Assembly: GCA_964450725.1 (NCBI GenBank)
Contig: CAYVGO010000036.1
Location: 1 to 23,340 of the forward strand
Reading direction: 5' to 3'
DNA: 23,340 nt
Source of the DNA: CAYVGO01 sp964450725
GTDB lineage: Bacteria; Bacteroidota; Bacteroidia; Bacteroidales; UBA932
Shown one piece after another: positions 1-7,687 of this stretch. Under the pieces are notes generated by a model, which ran no database searches, was not told where the DNA came from, and worked only from the letters and a program-made list of their open reading frames with translations. Position numbers and translations under genes: made by a program. How positions within the stretch are numbered: the first letter of the stretch is position 1; each line of letters starts with the position of its first letter.

Positions 1-747
1 AAAGATAGACGCAGCAACAGATACATTTAATGATGATATCTTGGACGTAATGGATATTGCCATCATTTCATCAGCCTTATCTGCAATATCGGTTGATATT
101 CCTGTATCCTCTCCACCCATAATAATGGCTAATGGTCTATTCAGTTTTTCATGAGAGTCTGAAAGTTTACCTGATGCTTTTTCGCTTGCTCCGATAATGT
201 AAACCCCACTATTGCGTAGATACAACAAACTATCTTCAATATTGTCCACTCTGCACAAAGGAAGAAAAGTCAGTGACCCGGCAGATGCTTTAATCGCTTC
301 AGGATTAATTTGTGCTGAACCTTTGGTAGAAAATACTAACCCGTCAACATCAAAACACGCCGCAGAGCGAGCAATAGCACCAAAGTTACGAATGTCCGTA
401 ACTCCGTCTAAAACCAAAAATAATGGATCTTTTCCTGACTCAAAACACATGCTCACCAATTCTTCCAGTGGTTGATATTCTACTAAGGCTGTAAAACCGA
501 CAACTCCTTGATGTACGGATTTTGTAAGGCTGTTTAATTTCTCTACCGGTACATACTGTAAAGGAATACGATGTTGATAGGCTAATTGTTCTATATTTTT
601 TATCAGTGGACTTTTACTGTCTCTTCGGATTAAAATTTTATCGAAAACTTTGCCACTTTCAATAGCCTCTATAATTGGATGTATTCCAAAAATAATAGGA
701 GAGGAGTTGCGTTGTGATGTTTTTTGGGAAGAATATTTATGATACAT
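1..747 (-). CDS. rlmB: 23S rRNA (guanosine 2'-O)-methyltransferase, TrmH/RlmB (SpoU) family, 3' end cut by window
   Basis: The reverse strand is open for 249 codons from ATG at 747 to the window edge, with no stop. Residues 17-95 look like the small substrate-binding domain of RlmB-type enzymes (IIFGIHPIIEAI; then VHQGVVGF). The SPOUT methyltransferase domain follows. Motif 1 is LDGVTDIRNFGAIARSA (about 113-129), with the conserved N121 and R127. Motif 2 is IIMGGEDTGIS. Motif 3 is SSLNVSVAASI, near the cut end. Family members are about 245-260 residues, so only some 10 residues should be missing. These enzymes methylate a ribose 2'-OH in rRNA (G2251 in E. coli) using SAM, through a knotted dimer. 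The gene follows the terminator of the upstream zinc peptidase gene, so it is probably transcribed separately. The family call is firm; rlmB rather than another TrmH paralogue is inferred. Confidence 0.88.
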   Translation of the reverse strand, partial: MYHKYSSQKTSQRNSSPIIFGIHPIIEAIESGKVFDKILIRRDSKSPLIKNIEQLAYQHRIPLQYVPVEKLNSLTKSVHQGVVGFTALVEYQPLEELVSMCFESGKDPLFLVLDGVTDIRNFGAIARSAACFDVDGLVFSTKGSAQINPEAIKASAGSLTFLPLCRVDNIEDSLLYLRNSGVYIIGASEKASGKLSDSHEKLNRPLAIIMGGEDTGISTDIADKADEMMAISITSKISSLNVSVAASIF

Positions 748-755
748 ACTGTGAT

Positions 756-796
756 TAAAAAATAAACCAACTCCTTATAAAGATAAAGGAATTGGT
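756..796 (-). terminator. Rho-independent terminator after the zinc peptidase gene
   Basis: Read on the minus strand, ACCAATTCCTT (796-786) pairs with AAGGAGTTGGT (776-766). This gives an 11-bp stem with one G-U pair and a 9-nt loop. It is followed at once by a T-rich run (TTTATTTTTT, 765-756). It lies between the stop of the peptidase gene (822) and the start of rlmB (747), and probably ends the T9SS-peptidase transcript. Confidence 0.8.
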
Positions 797-821
797 CTGA
801 AATGATTGATTTAAATACTTG

Positions 822-1499
822 TTAATTTCTTCTCATGTAAATCATAATATAGTATACTAATTGTGCTAAAGAAGCTAATGCTCCTACCACATAAGTATAA
901 GCTGCCGTTTTTAATACAGAGATGGCAAGTGGTTGAGTTGTTGTACTTGTTACATTGGCTCCCTCTAACCAAACTACCGCTCGACGACTGGCATCTATTT
1001 CTACCGGTAAAGTGATGAAAGAGAATAAGGTTGTTAATCCAAATAAGATAATACCAAATAATAACAAATAGGGAAATGTTTGCAGTAAAAGAATACCACC
1101 TAAAAGTATCCATTGCAACCAAGAAGAGGTAAAACTAACGATAGGAACTAATGAAGAACGCAAGTTTAACCATTGATAAGCCGTAGCATGTTGTACAGCA
1201 TGTCCACATTCATGGGCAGCAACAGCCGCGGCCATAACATGTTTTCCGTCATATACTTCAGGGCTTAGTGCAACAGTTTTATTGATAGGATTGTAATGAT
1301 CACTTAAGAATCCTTGAGATCTAATAACTTTTACGTCATAGATACCTTCCTGTTTCAACATTAATTCGGCTACATCTTTTCCACTCAAACCTCTTTCTGT
1401 CGGATACTCACTACCTTTTTTAAACTTAGACTTTAATTGCCATTGAATAAGAAAACTTATCAATGCAAAAACGATAAATATAATGTAAGGAATTGCCAT
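822..1499 (-). CDS. Membrane zinc metallopeptidase, YugP type (Zn_peptidase_2 family)
   Basis: The protein is 225 residues. It has an N-terminal membrane helix (about 2-20), a soluble segment, and the zinc motif HECGH (H96, E97, H100) inside AAAVAAHECGHAVQHA. At least two long hydrophobic segments follow (about 113-165), then EIDASRRAVVWLE, where an acidic residue is the likely third ligand, and a last hydrophobic stretch. Length and layout match the YugP-type neutral zinc peptidases found in many bacteria. Their substrates are poorly known; membrane-protein quality control is a guess. The gene starts 39 bp after gldN with no promoter box in the gap, so it probably shares the T9SS transcript, and it ends at a terminator. 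A functional link to secretion is not shown by sequence. The start is the only in-frame ATG ahead of the helix. Confidence 0.88.
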   Translation of the reverse strand: MAIPYIIFIVFALISFLIQWQLKSKFKKGSEYPTERGLSGKDVAELMLKQEGIYDVKVIRSQGFLSDHYNPINKTVALSPEVYDGKHVMAAAVAAHECGHAVQHATAYQWLNLRSSLVPIVSFTSSWLQWILLGGILLLQTFPYLLLFGIILFGLTTLFSFITLPVEIDASRRAVVWLEGANVTSTTTQPLAISVLKTAAYTYVVGALASLAQLVYYIMIYMRRN

Positions 1500-1538
1500 A
1501 AACTTTGATTCTATAAAATTACATTAACACTATTTTGA

Positions 1539-2525
1539 TTAATACTCCCACAAATCGTGTTCAAATTCCATGATTTCTTTACGTATTCTTTCAGATTCCA
1601 ACAAAGAAAAATATCCATTCGTTGTATAACTAGATATAGGTCTATTATTATGAAGATTAGATTCCTTAAAGATGTAGGAGTCAAAACGGCGCTTATTAAA
1701 AATATCATCTAAAGATAATTGTGCTGCATCATTTTTTGGTAAATATGCAGGAGTACGTGCTAAAACCGGACGTGCTTCATCATAATGTACCCAAAAAAGT
1801 TGCTTACGAATAACTTCTCCGTCGTCATCACCATCTCCAGTATTTAAGGTTTTTCGATACACTCGGATAGGGCATAATCCTACAATTCTTACCATCAACT
1901 TAGAATAATGTCTATCAAAAAACCAATCTTCTTTAATCATTAAAGATTGTACTTCATCCCATCGATATTCTCCGGGTATAATAATCGTTGTATCTCCGGA
2001 ATCATCTAATTTTCGTCGTGTTTCTTGAATGTCACCCGCGCCAAATTTTTCGCTTAATCCCTCAGGAGGAAGAATAGTTGTAAATTCATCATCTTCATCT
2101 GCATCAAATGCTCTAATTTCTGATTTCCGAATTGCATCAACCAACGTTTGTACTAAACTTTTACGCAATTTTATTTCTTGTGTAGGATAATACAATGATT
2201 GATTTACTTTTTGACGTAAATCTACCATTCTCCAAATACGTTTAGACCATACTACATCGGCTTCTCTAATGTAGGGATAAGGAATAAAACCTCTCTTTGT
2301 AATATTTTCACGTTTAAATAACCCATCTACAGCCAAACTTTGTTTTTCTTTTAACGGTTCTTTTCCGGGTAATGCGGCTTTTTGAGTAGTTGTGTCAACT
2401 TTTGTAACGGTTCTTGTACGTGTTGGACGTCTACGACTTCTAGATATTTGACTGAATGCATCTTGAGTCAAAATCATCAAACACATTATGACACATAAAG
2501 ATGATAATAAATGTTTTACTTTCAT
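1539..2525 (-). CDS. gldN: Type IX secretion / gliding motility protein GldN (PorN)
   Basis: The product is 328 residues with an N-terminal signal peptide (hydrophobic core about 6-20, likely cleaved near AFSQ, residue 26). A basic, proline-containing linker follows (RSRRRPTRTRT), then the GldN domain. Recognisable stretches are READVVWSKRIWRMVDLRQKVNQ and LMIKEDWFFDRHYSKLMVRIVGLCPIRVY. In the family, GldN/PorN is a periplasmic protein that joins the GldK lipoprotein in large rings under the outer membrane and contacts GldM. Position supports the call: it is the last gene of gldK-L-M-N, 21 bp after gldM. The acidic stretch DADEDDEF (about 141-148) and GDGDDDGE make the surface strongly negative in places. 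Nothing suggests a broken gene. Confidence 0.95.
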   Translation of the reverse strand: MKVKHLLSSLCVIMCLMILTQDAFSQISRSRRRPTRTRTVTKVDTTTQKAALPGKEPLKEKQSLAVDGLFKRENITKRGFIPYPYIREADVVWSKRIWRMVDLRQKVNQSLYYPTQEIKLRKSLVQTLVDAIRKSEIRAFDADEDDEFTTILPPEGLSEKFGAGDIQETRRKLDDSGDTTIIIPGEYRWDEVQSLMIKEDWFFDRHYSKLMVRIVGLCPIRVYRKTLNTGDGDDDGEVIRKQLFWVHYDEARPVLARTPAYLPKNDAAQLSLDDIFNKRRFDSYIFKESNLHNNRPISSYTTNGYFSLLESERIRKEIMEFEHDLWEY

Positions 2526-2546
2526 ACGCTCTTATTTCTTTATTTT

Positions 2547-4148
2547 TTACTTTACGGTAAAAACCAAATCACTAAGTTCTACTGTACGACCGTCAGGACC
2601 TTGTGCTTTAATATCTGTAATAGATACTTTACCATTAGTTTGTACCTTTGATAAAATAGATTTTTGTTCATTTGTAAAAGCCATTGAAGTTGAAGAAGCA
2701 TCTCTACTAAAACCATCTACTACAGCAGATACTGTAAAACCTTTCACCGTATATTTTGCTTCAAAATCAAAGTCTGCCGGCATTGCAGCTCTTAACCCTT
2801 GGGCTGATGAAAATTGTCCTTTTGTTGCTACTTTACCTTTGATTCCGTCTACTTCTGGATTTGGATTGGGTAGATTTTTGATGCGAAATATTTTTTTTCC
2901 TAAGTTACTCATTCGTCCATTCATTTCTGCCAAAACCGTAATCTCACAACTATTCCCATCCAAAGGTTTTAGTACGTATAAAGCACCTTTATCTTTCTTT
3001 GTATTGGCATTAGTAACTTGAATTTGTACTTTATCATCTGGAACTCCTCCGGCTGAAACTTCAATAGGATTATCAACACCTCTATAAAATACATTCATTT
3101 TTGTAGGTGAAACAACAAAGTTTGGTTCGGCAACCATATATTTATGTACAAAATCATAAGATTTATCTTGAATGCTAATAGTACCTTTAATTGTTTGCTC
3201 TCCAATATTATTACACACAGTGGAATAAATACCTCTACCATTTTCAACTCTGAGAGATGAACCTCCAATTCTCACAGATGGCACCAATGTTTGATCTGAT
3301 GCAGCTAGGAAAATCTGAGCTTTAAATTCTCCTCCTTTTAAAATATAATCACCTTGAGATATTACAACTGGGTCGAATCGATCAATTTTTACAGTCGTGG
3401 CATCAGTCATTCCCCAGAAATAATTCAACATATCTGACTCAGCATTCAAAACATCAACCTCTATTTTGGTCAATAGAGGCATTACTCCAACAAGAGGCAT
3501 ATCTAGAAACATAGCTCTATACCATTCTTTTGTTTGGGCTGCATCAGTTCCAGAAACAACATCATTAGTATCAAACATATCTTTAAGAGTTTTCTCCAAC
3601 TGCACAGTCCTATCTTTAAACTTTGGAGATTTATCTAACATTGCGATAAGTTGATCTCTATAGGCATTAATTTTTTCTTGCAAGATAGGGCCTTGTGGGT
3701 CAGGTCGAGTGAGCGCTAATCCCTCCACCAATAATCTACTTGGAGCATCTGTTTTATCTTTTGATTGAATTTTAGATGTGATAACATTTCCGTCTGGAGT
3801 AATGGCACCATTCTCCAAAGCAATAGCCTCTCCATCACCTTCTTTTACCAAATCTATTTTTAAATCTCTAATGAATTTTAATAAGTCTTGAGACGACTGA
3901 CGCAATTGTTTTGCTTTATTCAACCAAGGGCCTATTCTTTCTGGATTTTCGCTATATCCTTTTTGAAATTGCCTTTCTTTGTCGTTATTTTTTTCAGACA
4001 AAGAACCAATCGTTCTCAAAAGTCCTTCATCCATACTCACAAAAGCATTTAAAACTTCTGCCGATACATTTAGTGCCAACATTGCCATAAGCACTAAATA
4101 CATCATTCCGATCATTTTCTGCCTCGGAGTTTCTTTTCCACCTGCCAT
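2547..4148 (-). CDS. gldM: Type IX secretion / gliding motility motor protein GldM (PorM)
   Basis: The product is 533 residues. It begins MAGGKETPRQKMIGMMYLVL, with one transmembrane helix at about 12-32 (MIGMMYLVLMAMLALNVSAEVLNAF), the most conserved part of GldM. The rest is periplasmic: a helical region with an EKNNDKERQF-type segment (about 50-240), then beta-rich domains (about 240-533) including VSPTKMNVFYRGVDNPIEVSAGG, a typical GldM C-terminal motif. In the known system GldM is a dimer whose helix packs in the GldL pentamer. It spans the periplasm to transmit proton-driven rotation to the GldK/GldN ring. The gene is 33 bp downstream of gldL and 21 bp upstream of gldN. Length is normal (about 510-530). 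Confidence 0.96.
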   Translation of the reverse strand: MAGGKETPRQKMIGMMYLVLMAMLALNVSAEVLNAFVSMDEGLLRTIGSLSEKNNDKERQFQKGYSENPERIGPWLNKAKQLRQSSQDLLKFIRDLKIDLVKEGDGEAIALENGAITPDGNVITSKIQSKDKTDAPSRLLVEGLALTRPDPQGPILQEKINAYRDQLIAMLDKSPKFKDRTVQLEKTLKDMFDTNDVVSGTDAAQTKEWYRAMFLDMPLVGVMPLLTKIEVDVLNAESDMLNYFWGMTDATTVKIDRFDPVVISQGDYILKGGEFKAQIFLAASDQTLVPSVRIGGSSLRVENGRGIYSTVCNNIGEQTIKGTISIQDKSYDFVHKYMVAEPNFVVSPTKMNVFYRGVDNPIEVSAGGVPDDKVQIQVTNANTKKDKGALYVLKPLDGNSCEITVLAEMNGRMSNLGKKIFRIKNLPNPNPEVDGIKGKVATKGQFSSAQGLRAAMPADFDFEAKYTVKGFTVSAVVDGFSRDASSTSMAFTNEQKSILSKVQTNGKVSITDIKAQGPDGRTVELSDLVFTVK

Positions 4149-4181
4149 ATATAATATGATTTAGTTGAGTTTATTTAATCC

Positions 4182-5156
4182 TTATTTTTTCTTAGAATAT
4201 GCATTGATTGTTAGAAGCATATTTCCGTAGATATTGTTAAGTTCATTCAAACTTTCACTCAGTTGAGTAACTCCTTTTCTAAATTTTTTAGTCTCTTCTG
4301 AAGAAACTTTTACATCTTCAATGAAATTTTGTATTACACCATGAAATGCTTCATTTTCATTTTCCAAGCGACCTAGTTCTTTAATTTGCAATTCTTGTGC
4401 CACTGCAAAATTACTCATACTCTTATTGAGTACATTTAACTGCTTTTCAAACTGAGTATTACCATCTTTGACAATGGACAAATGTTGATCTAATTCTTTT
4501 CCAATTTGTTCATAGGTTTCACTAAATTGATTTGAAGCTCCTAATATTATATCTACTACTTTTTTCCCGGAGTCAATTAATGTGTTTGTTGTTTTCTCGC
4601 TATAAGTGATAACGGATTGTGCTGCAGTTTGATAACTTTCAGATAAAATATTAGCAGATTCAGTCAGCACCTGTGTCGATTGTTCATAAGAATTTGAAAA
4701 TTGCTTAATCGTACTAGACGCTTTTTTCATAGTGATATTCATTTCACCAGCAGTTTCCGATATACCTGATAAAGAAGAAAGTTCCAATGCTACATTTGAA
4801 AAAGCATTGATTCCATCAGCAAATTTTGATGTATCTATGTTTCCAACTGCCGGTGCAACAGCATTTGTAGAACTTGGCGGAAATTGAGCTTTTACAGAAG
4901 GGTGCTCAGAGTGGTTATCTGCTAATTCTGGATATACTTTTGTCCAATCCGGGTCTAGGTGGACTGTATCTAAAGTTGTTAGTAAAAATATTATAACTTC
5001 CACTCCCATTCCTATTGGCAAAATAATACCAGCTCCAGGATAGTGCATAATTTTAAATAAGGCACCAACAATTACAATGGCCGCTCCAATACCATTGACA
5101 TATTTCATGAAATTTTTCCAAGGAAGTGTATCTGCAAAACTTTTTTTCTTTGACAT
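4182..5156 (-). CDS. gldL: Type IX secretion / gliding motility motor protein GldL (PorL)
   Basis: The product is 324 residues. Two N-terminal transmembrane helices (about 20-37 and 43-62) carry the conserved run MKYVNGIGAAIVIVGALFKI followed by HYPGAG. E53 in helix 2 (GMGVEVIIFLL) matches the membrane glutamate known to be needed for proton use in GldL/PorL. The remainder is cytoplasmic: a variable linker (about 75-115), then a long helical, serine/glutamine-rich region with coiled-coil character (about 120-315), ending in a lysine-rich tail. GldL forms a pentamer around the GldM helices and makes the inner-membrane motor. The gene lies 36 bp after gldK. The call rests on the helix motifs and the operon and is firm. 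Confidence 0.95.
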   Translation of the reverse strand: MSKKKSFADTLPWKNFMKYVNGIGAAIVIVGALFKIMHYPGAGIILPIGMGVEVIIFLLTTLDTVHLDPDWTKVYPELADNHSEHPSVKAQFPPSSTNAVAPAVGNIDTSKFADGINAFSNVALELSSLSGISETAGEMNITMKKASSTIKQFSNSYEQSTQVLTESANILSESYQTAAQSVITYSEKTTNTLIDSGKKVVDIILGASNQFSETYEQIGKELDQHLSIVKDGNTQFEKQLNVLNKSMSNFAVAQELQIKELGRLENENEAFHGVIQNFIEDVKVSSEETKKFRKGVTQLSESLNELNNIYGNMLLTINAYSKKK

Positions 5157-5192
5157 AATAGTAAAACAAATTAGGATATTAAATTAAAATTA

Positions 5193-6593
5193 TTATCTTC
5201 CGATGTATGAACGAACACATCGAAAACCAATATATGATTTTGTTGTATCTTGATATTCAAATGTTCTTGCCCCATTTTGAAGGAAATAAGCAATATCTTT
5301 CCAAGAACCACCTTTAATAACCTTACGCTTCATGGAGATGTCATCTCCTTGTTTTGCATCGTAAGTGTAATTGGGATTAAGATTATTAACAAAAGAATAA
5401 GCATCTTCACTGTAAGCACTATTTGTCCATTCGGAAACATTACCAGCCATGTCATACAATCCATAATTATTTGGAGGGTAACTTCCTACAGGTAAAGTAC
5501 GAGTACCTCCATCTATAGAATAACGTGCTCTTAAAGGTAAAAAGTTTGCCAAATAACAACCTTCTTGATTGAAAGTATAAGGTCCTCCCCACGGATACAT
5601 TTGTTGGTCTAAACCACCACGAGCAGCCCATTCCCACTCTGCTTCAGTAGGTAATCTGTACTCATGTCCCTCAGGAGTCTTGGTTCTTTGTGCATAATCT
5701 TGCATCATTTTTGTTCTCCAATCACAAAAAGCACGTGCTTGTCGCCAATTAACTCCAACAACAGGATAATCATCATAGGCTGGATGTGCAAAATATTGCA
5801 ATGCAAAAGGTTCATTATATGCGTACTTATAATCTCTAATCCAGACTAATGTATCAGGGTAAACATCCACAGATTCTCTCACTACAAACAATGAGTTGTC
5901 AATTTTTTCCATTGCGACTCCTCCGGCGTTAACTACATTTCCAGCACCTTCCTCTTCATTTTCTCCCTCTTGTGGTTGTGTCGCATCTGCTACTACATCC
6001 GTCACAACTCCGAGTGTATGTATTTTTAAAGCACTTGCTCTTTGATAATCAAACCATTGATAGTCATATTGTAACTTATCTGTACGAATAAAACGCTTAC
6101 GAGCAGATGGAGATTCTTCTTTTTTTAAATACATTTTATCCAAAGATTCTTTCATGTCTGGATCTTTTAGATCTATTTTTTGCTTCCAATTGATTAATGG
6201 TGTAGGTAACGTATTCCCTAGTTCGTCTTCAACAACTAAAAAATCTTCATTTGTTTCGCCCAGTGTTCTGCGAGATACAGAATCGAAAACATATTTTATA
6301 AATTGCCTATACTCATTATTGGTTACTTCAGTTTGATCTACCCAAAACGCATCTACAGACACTGTTGTCAAATTGGCGTTCATGGAGTATAAAGCATCTT
6401 GATCATTCAACCCCATGTTAAAACTTCCTTGAGGTATCAACACCATACCAAAAGGTGGTGTTTCTGACCGCATAACAAATCGGCCTTGCACACCAATTAA
6501 CTCTCCTGATTGAACCAATCCACCTCCACATGAAGAAATGAATATAAAAGATAAAATTAAAAATACTGACAAAGTATAATTCCGTAATTGCAT
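5193..6593 (-). CDS. gldK: Type IX secretion / gliding motility lipoprotein GldK (PorK)
   Basis: The product is 466 residues with a lipoprotein signal: a hydrophobic core followed by the lipobox FISSC, giving Cys22 as the lipidated residue. From residue 47 it has a formylglycine-generating-enzyme/sulfatase-modifying fold: FGMVLIPQGSFNMG, VDAFWVDQTEVTNNEYRQF, YRLPTEAEWEWAARGG, YDMAGNVSEWTNSAY, KVIKGGSWKD and the C-terminal YIGFRCVRS. Known GldK proteins use this fold structurally, not as an enzyme, and form outer-membrane-bound rings with GldN. An acidic, low-complexity stretch (about 200-230, including GENEEEGAGN) lies inside the fold and looks like a lineage-specific loop. The start codon lies 11 bp after the porP stop, which indicates co-transcription. 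Confidence 0.96.
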   Translation of the reverse strand: MQLRNYTLSVFLILSFIFISSCGGGLVQSGELIGVQGRFVMRSETPPFGMVLIPQGSFNMGLNDQDALYSMNANLTTVSVDAFWVDQTEVTNNEYRQFIKYVFDSVSRRTLGETNEDFLVVEDELGNTLPTPLINWKQKIDLKDPDMKESLDKMYLKKEESPSARKRFIRTDKLQYDYQWFDYQRASALKIHTLGVVTDVVADATQPQEGENEEEGAGNVVNAGGVAMEKIDNSLFVVRESVDVYPDTLVWIRDYKYAYNEPFALQYFAHPAYDDYPVVGVNWRQARAFCDWRTKMMQDYAQRTKTPEGHEYRLPTEAEWEWAARGGLDQQMYPWGGPYTFNQEGCYLANFLPLRARYSIDGGTRTLPVGSYPPNNYGLYDMAGNVSEWTNSAYSEDAYSFVNNLNPNYTYDAKQGDDISMKRKVIKGGSWKDIAYFLQNGARTFEYQDTTKSYIGFRCVRSYIGR

Positions 6594-6604
6594 AAAAAAA
6601 TATT

Positions 6605-7525
6605 TTATAAATATCTTAAACTTTTAAAGTTTTTCTTTTGTTTCTTCCAAAAAGATTCAAATGAATAACTAACTAACAATTCTAAAGTACCCCCAGTTAG
6701 ACCTGCTAACTTTGATATTGGATATTCGTACATTAAACCTATATTACATCGACCAAATAATCTCATTCCTAGTTGTAAACCTAAAGCTTCTTCTATTCTG
6801 TAAGAGAAGGCTCCCCAAAATCGATTAGCATAACTCACTTCTCCGGCTATTAAAAAAACTGGCCTCCGAAAGGATGTAAAATCAACTAACAAACTTGGAG
6901 TCACTATTAATTTACGTTCTACATCTAAATTTAAAGGAGATTCCGCGTATACAAAAATATTCATAGGTATAAACGATTGATTATCTACTTTTAGTATACG
7001 AGGGTATGTTACATGTAACATACCAACTCCTACTTTTAAATTAGGCATCTGATAATCAATCCCTAACGATAAATCAAAATTTCCTGAAGATTGTTCTTTT
7101 TGAGTCGGGATAGCAGGGTCATTTAAATTCCCCCACTGTCCAACATCAGTTAGCCCATAAGATATAAAGCCTAATCCAATACCTCCAGAAAGTTGCTTTT
7201 CACTATCAATTTTATGTTTATAACTATATATTAAGTTTCCTTCAACCTTGACGTAGTTACCTATTGTTTCTGTTTTGAAAATCAACCCTCCACCATGTTT
7301 AGTACCAAGTATTTCTATAGGTAAATCTCCAGACAAAAACCATGATGTAGGTGCACCTTTATACCCCATGTACTGAGAGCGGAAAAGCAAATTTACATCA
7401 ATCATTTCATGATTTCCAACTTCAGAAGGAGATACAACTATCGGTATTTTTCTATATTGTGTAGGCGGTTTTACTGATTGCCCTATTGCCAAACATAAAG
7501 AAATCCAATTTAGAACAATCGCCAA
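6605..7525 (-). CDS. porP: Type IX secretion membrane protein, PorP/SprF family
   Basis: The reading frame ends at 6605 and is open upstream to 7597 but contains no ATG before residue 72 of the longest form. A consensus promoter lies inside the upstream part (7553-7582), so translation should start after it. TTG at 7525 gives a short signal-like peptide (hydrophobic, ending LCLAIGQS). ATT at 7534 or another non-ATG codon is possible. The mature part (about 290 residues) shows the alternating beta-strand pattern of PorP/SprF outer-membrane barrels, for example SGGIGLGFISYGLTDVGQWG, NFDLSLGIDYQMPNLKVGVG and a C-terminal GGTLELLVSYSF. PorP is the outer-membrane partner of the GldK/GldN ring in P. 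gingivalis, where the same order porP-K-L-M-N occurs. The family is confident; the exact start is not. Confidence 0.82.
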   Translation of the reverse strand: MAIVLNWISLCLAIGQSVKPPTQYRKIPIVVSPSEVGNHEMIDVNLLFRSQYMGYKGAPTSWFLSGDLPIEILGTKHGGGLIFKTETIGNYVKVEGNLIYSYKHKIDSEKQLSGGIGLGFISYGLTDVGQWGNLNDPAIPTQKEQSSGNFDLSLGIDYQMPNLKVGVGMLHVTYPRILKVDNQSFIPMNIFVYAESPLNLDVERKLIVTPSLLVDFTSFRRPVFLIAGEVSYANRFWGAFSYRIEEALGLQLGMRLFGRCNIGLMYEYPISKLAGLTGGTLELLVSYSFESFWKKQKKNFKSLRYL

Positions 7526-7552
7526 ACAAAAAATGTATACGTAATTATTTCG

Positions 7553-7582
7553 CAAAGGTAGTATAAATTTAGTGTATATCAA
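7553..7582 (-). promoter_or_regulatory. Promoter for porP-gldKLMN
   Basis: On the minus strand TTG (7582-7580) is followed after 19 bp by TACCTTTG (7560-7553), an exact fit to the Bacteroidota form TTG-N17-23-TAnnTTTG. The transcript would start near 7547, which excludes the TTG at 7597 as the porP start. It lets the T9SS genes be transcribed apart from topA. Confidence 0.7.
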
Positions 7583-7659
7583 TATTAAAAAATGCAAACA
7601 AAAAAAACATAATCTACTTTAAATGTTGAAGTATGTTAATAGATTTCTAACTAATTATA

Positions 7660-7669
7660 TTACGCGTAA
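7660..7669. promoter_or_regulatory. Perfect 10-bp palindrome TTACGCGTAA upstream of the porP promoter
   Basis: TTACGCGTAA is its own reverse complement. It lies about 80 bp upstream of the -33 element of the T9SS promoter and just past the stop of the arginase-like gene. It has no T-run for termination. A regulator binding site is possible; function is unproven. Confidence 0.3.
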
Positions 7670-7687
7670 ATCGTATATATTTTAACT

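Noticed and set aside
811..1122. Second minus-strand frame over the zinc peptidase gene
   Set aside because: It overlaps the HECGH peptidase frame, which has clear family motifs; the alternative frame has none.
2488..3021. Plus-strand ORF of 177 codons across gldM/gldN
   Set aside because: It lies antisense to the clearly identified gldM and gldN genes and shows no family motif.
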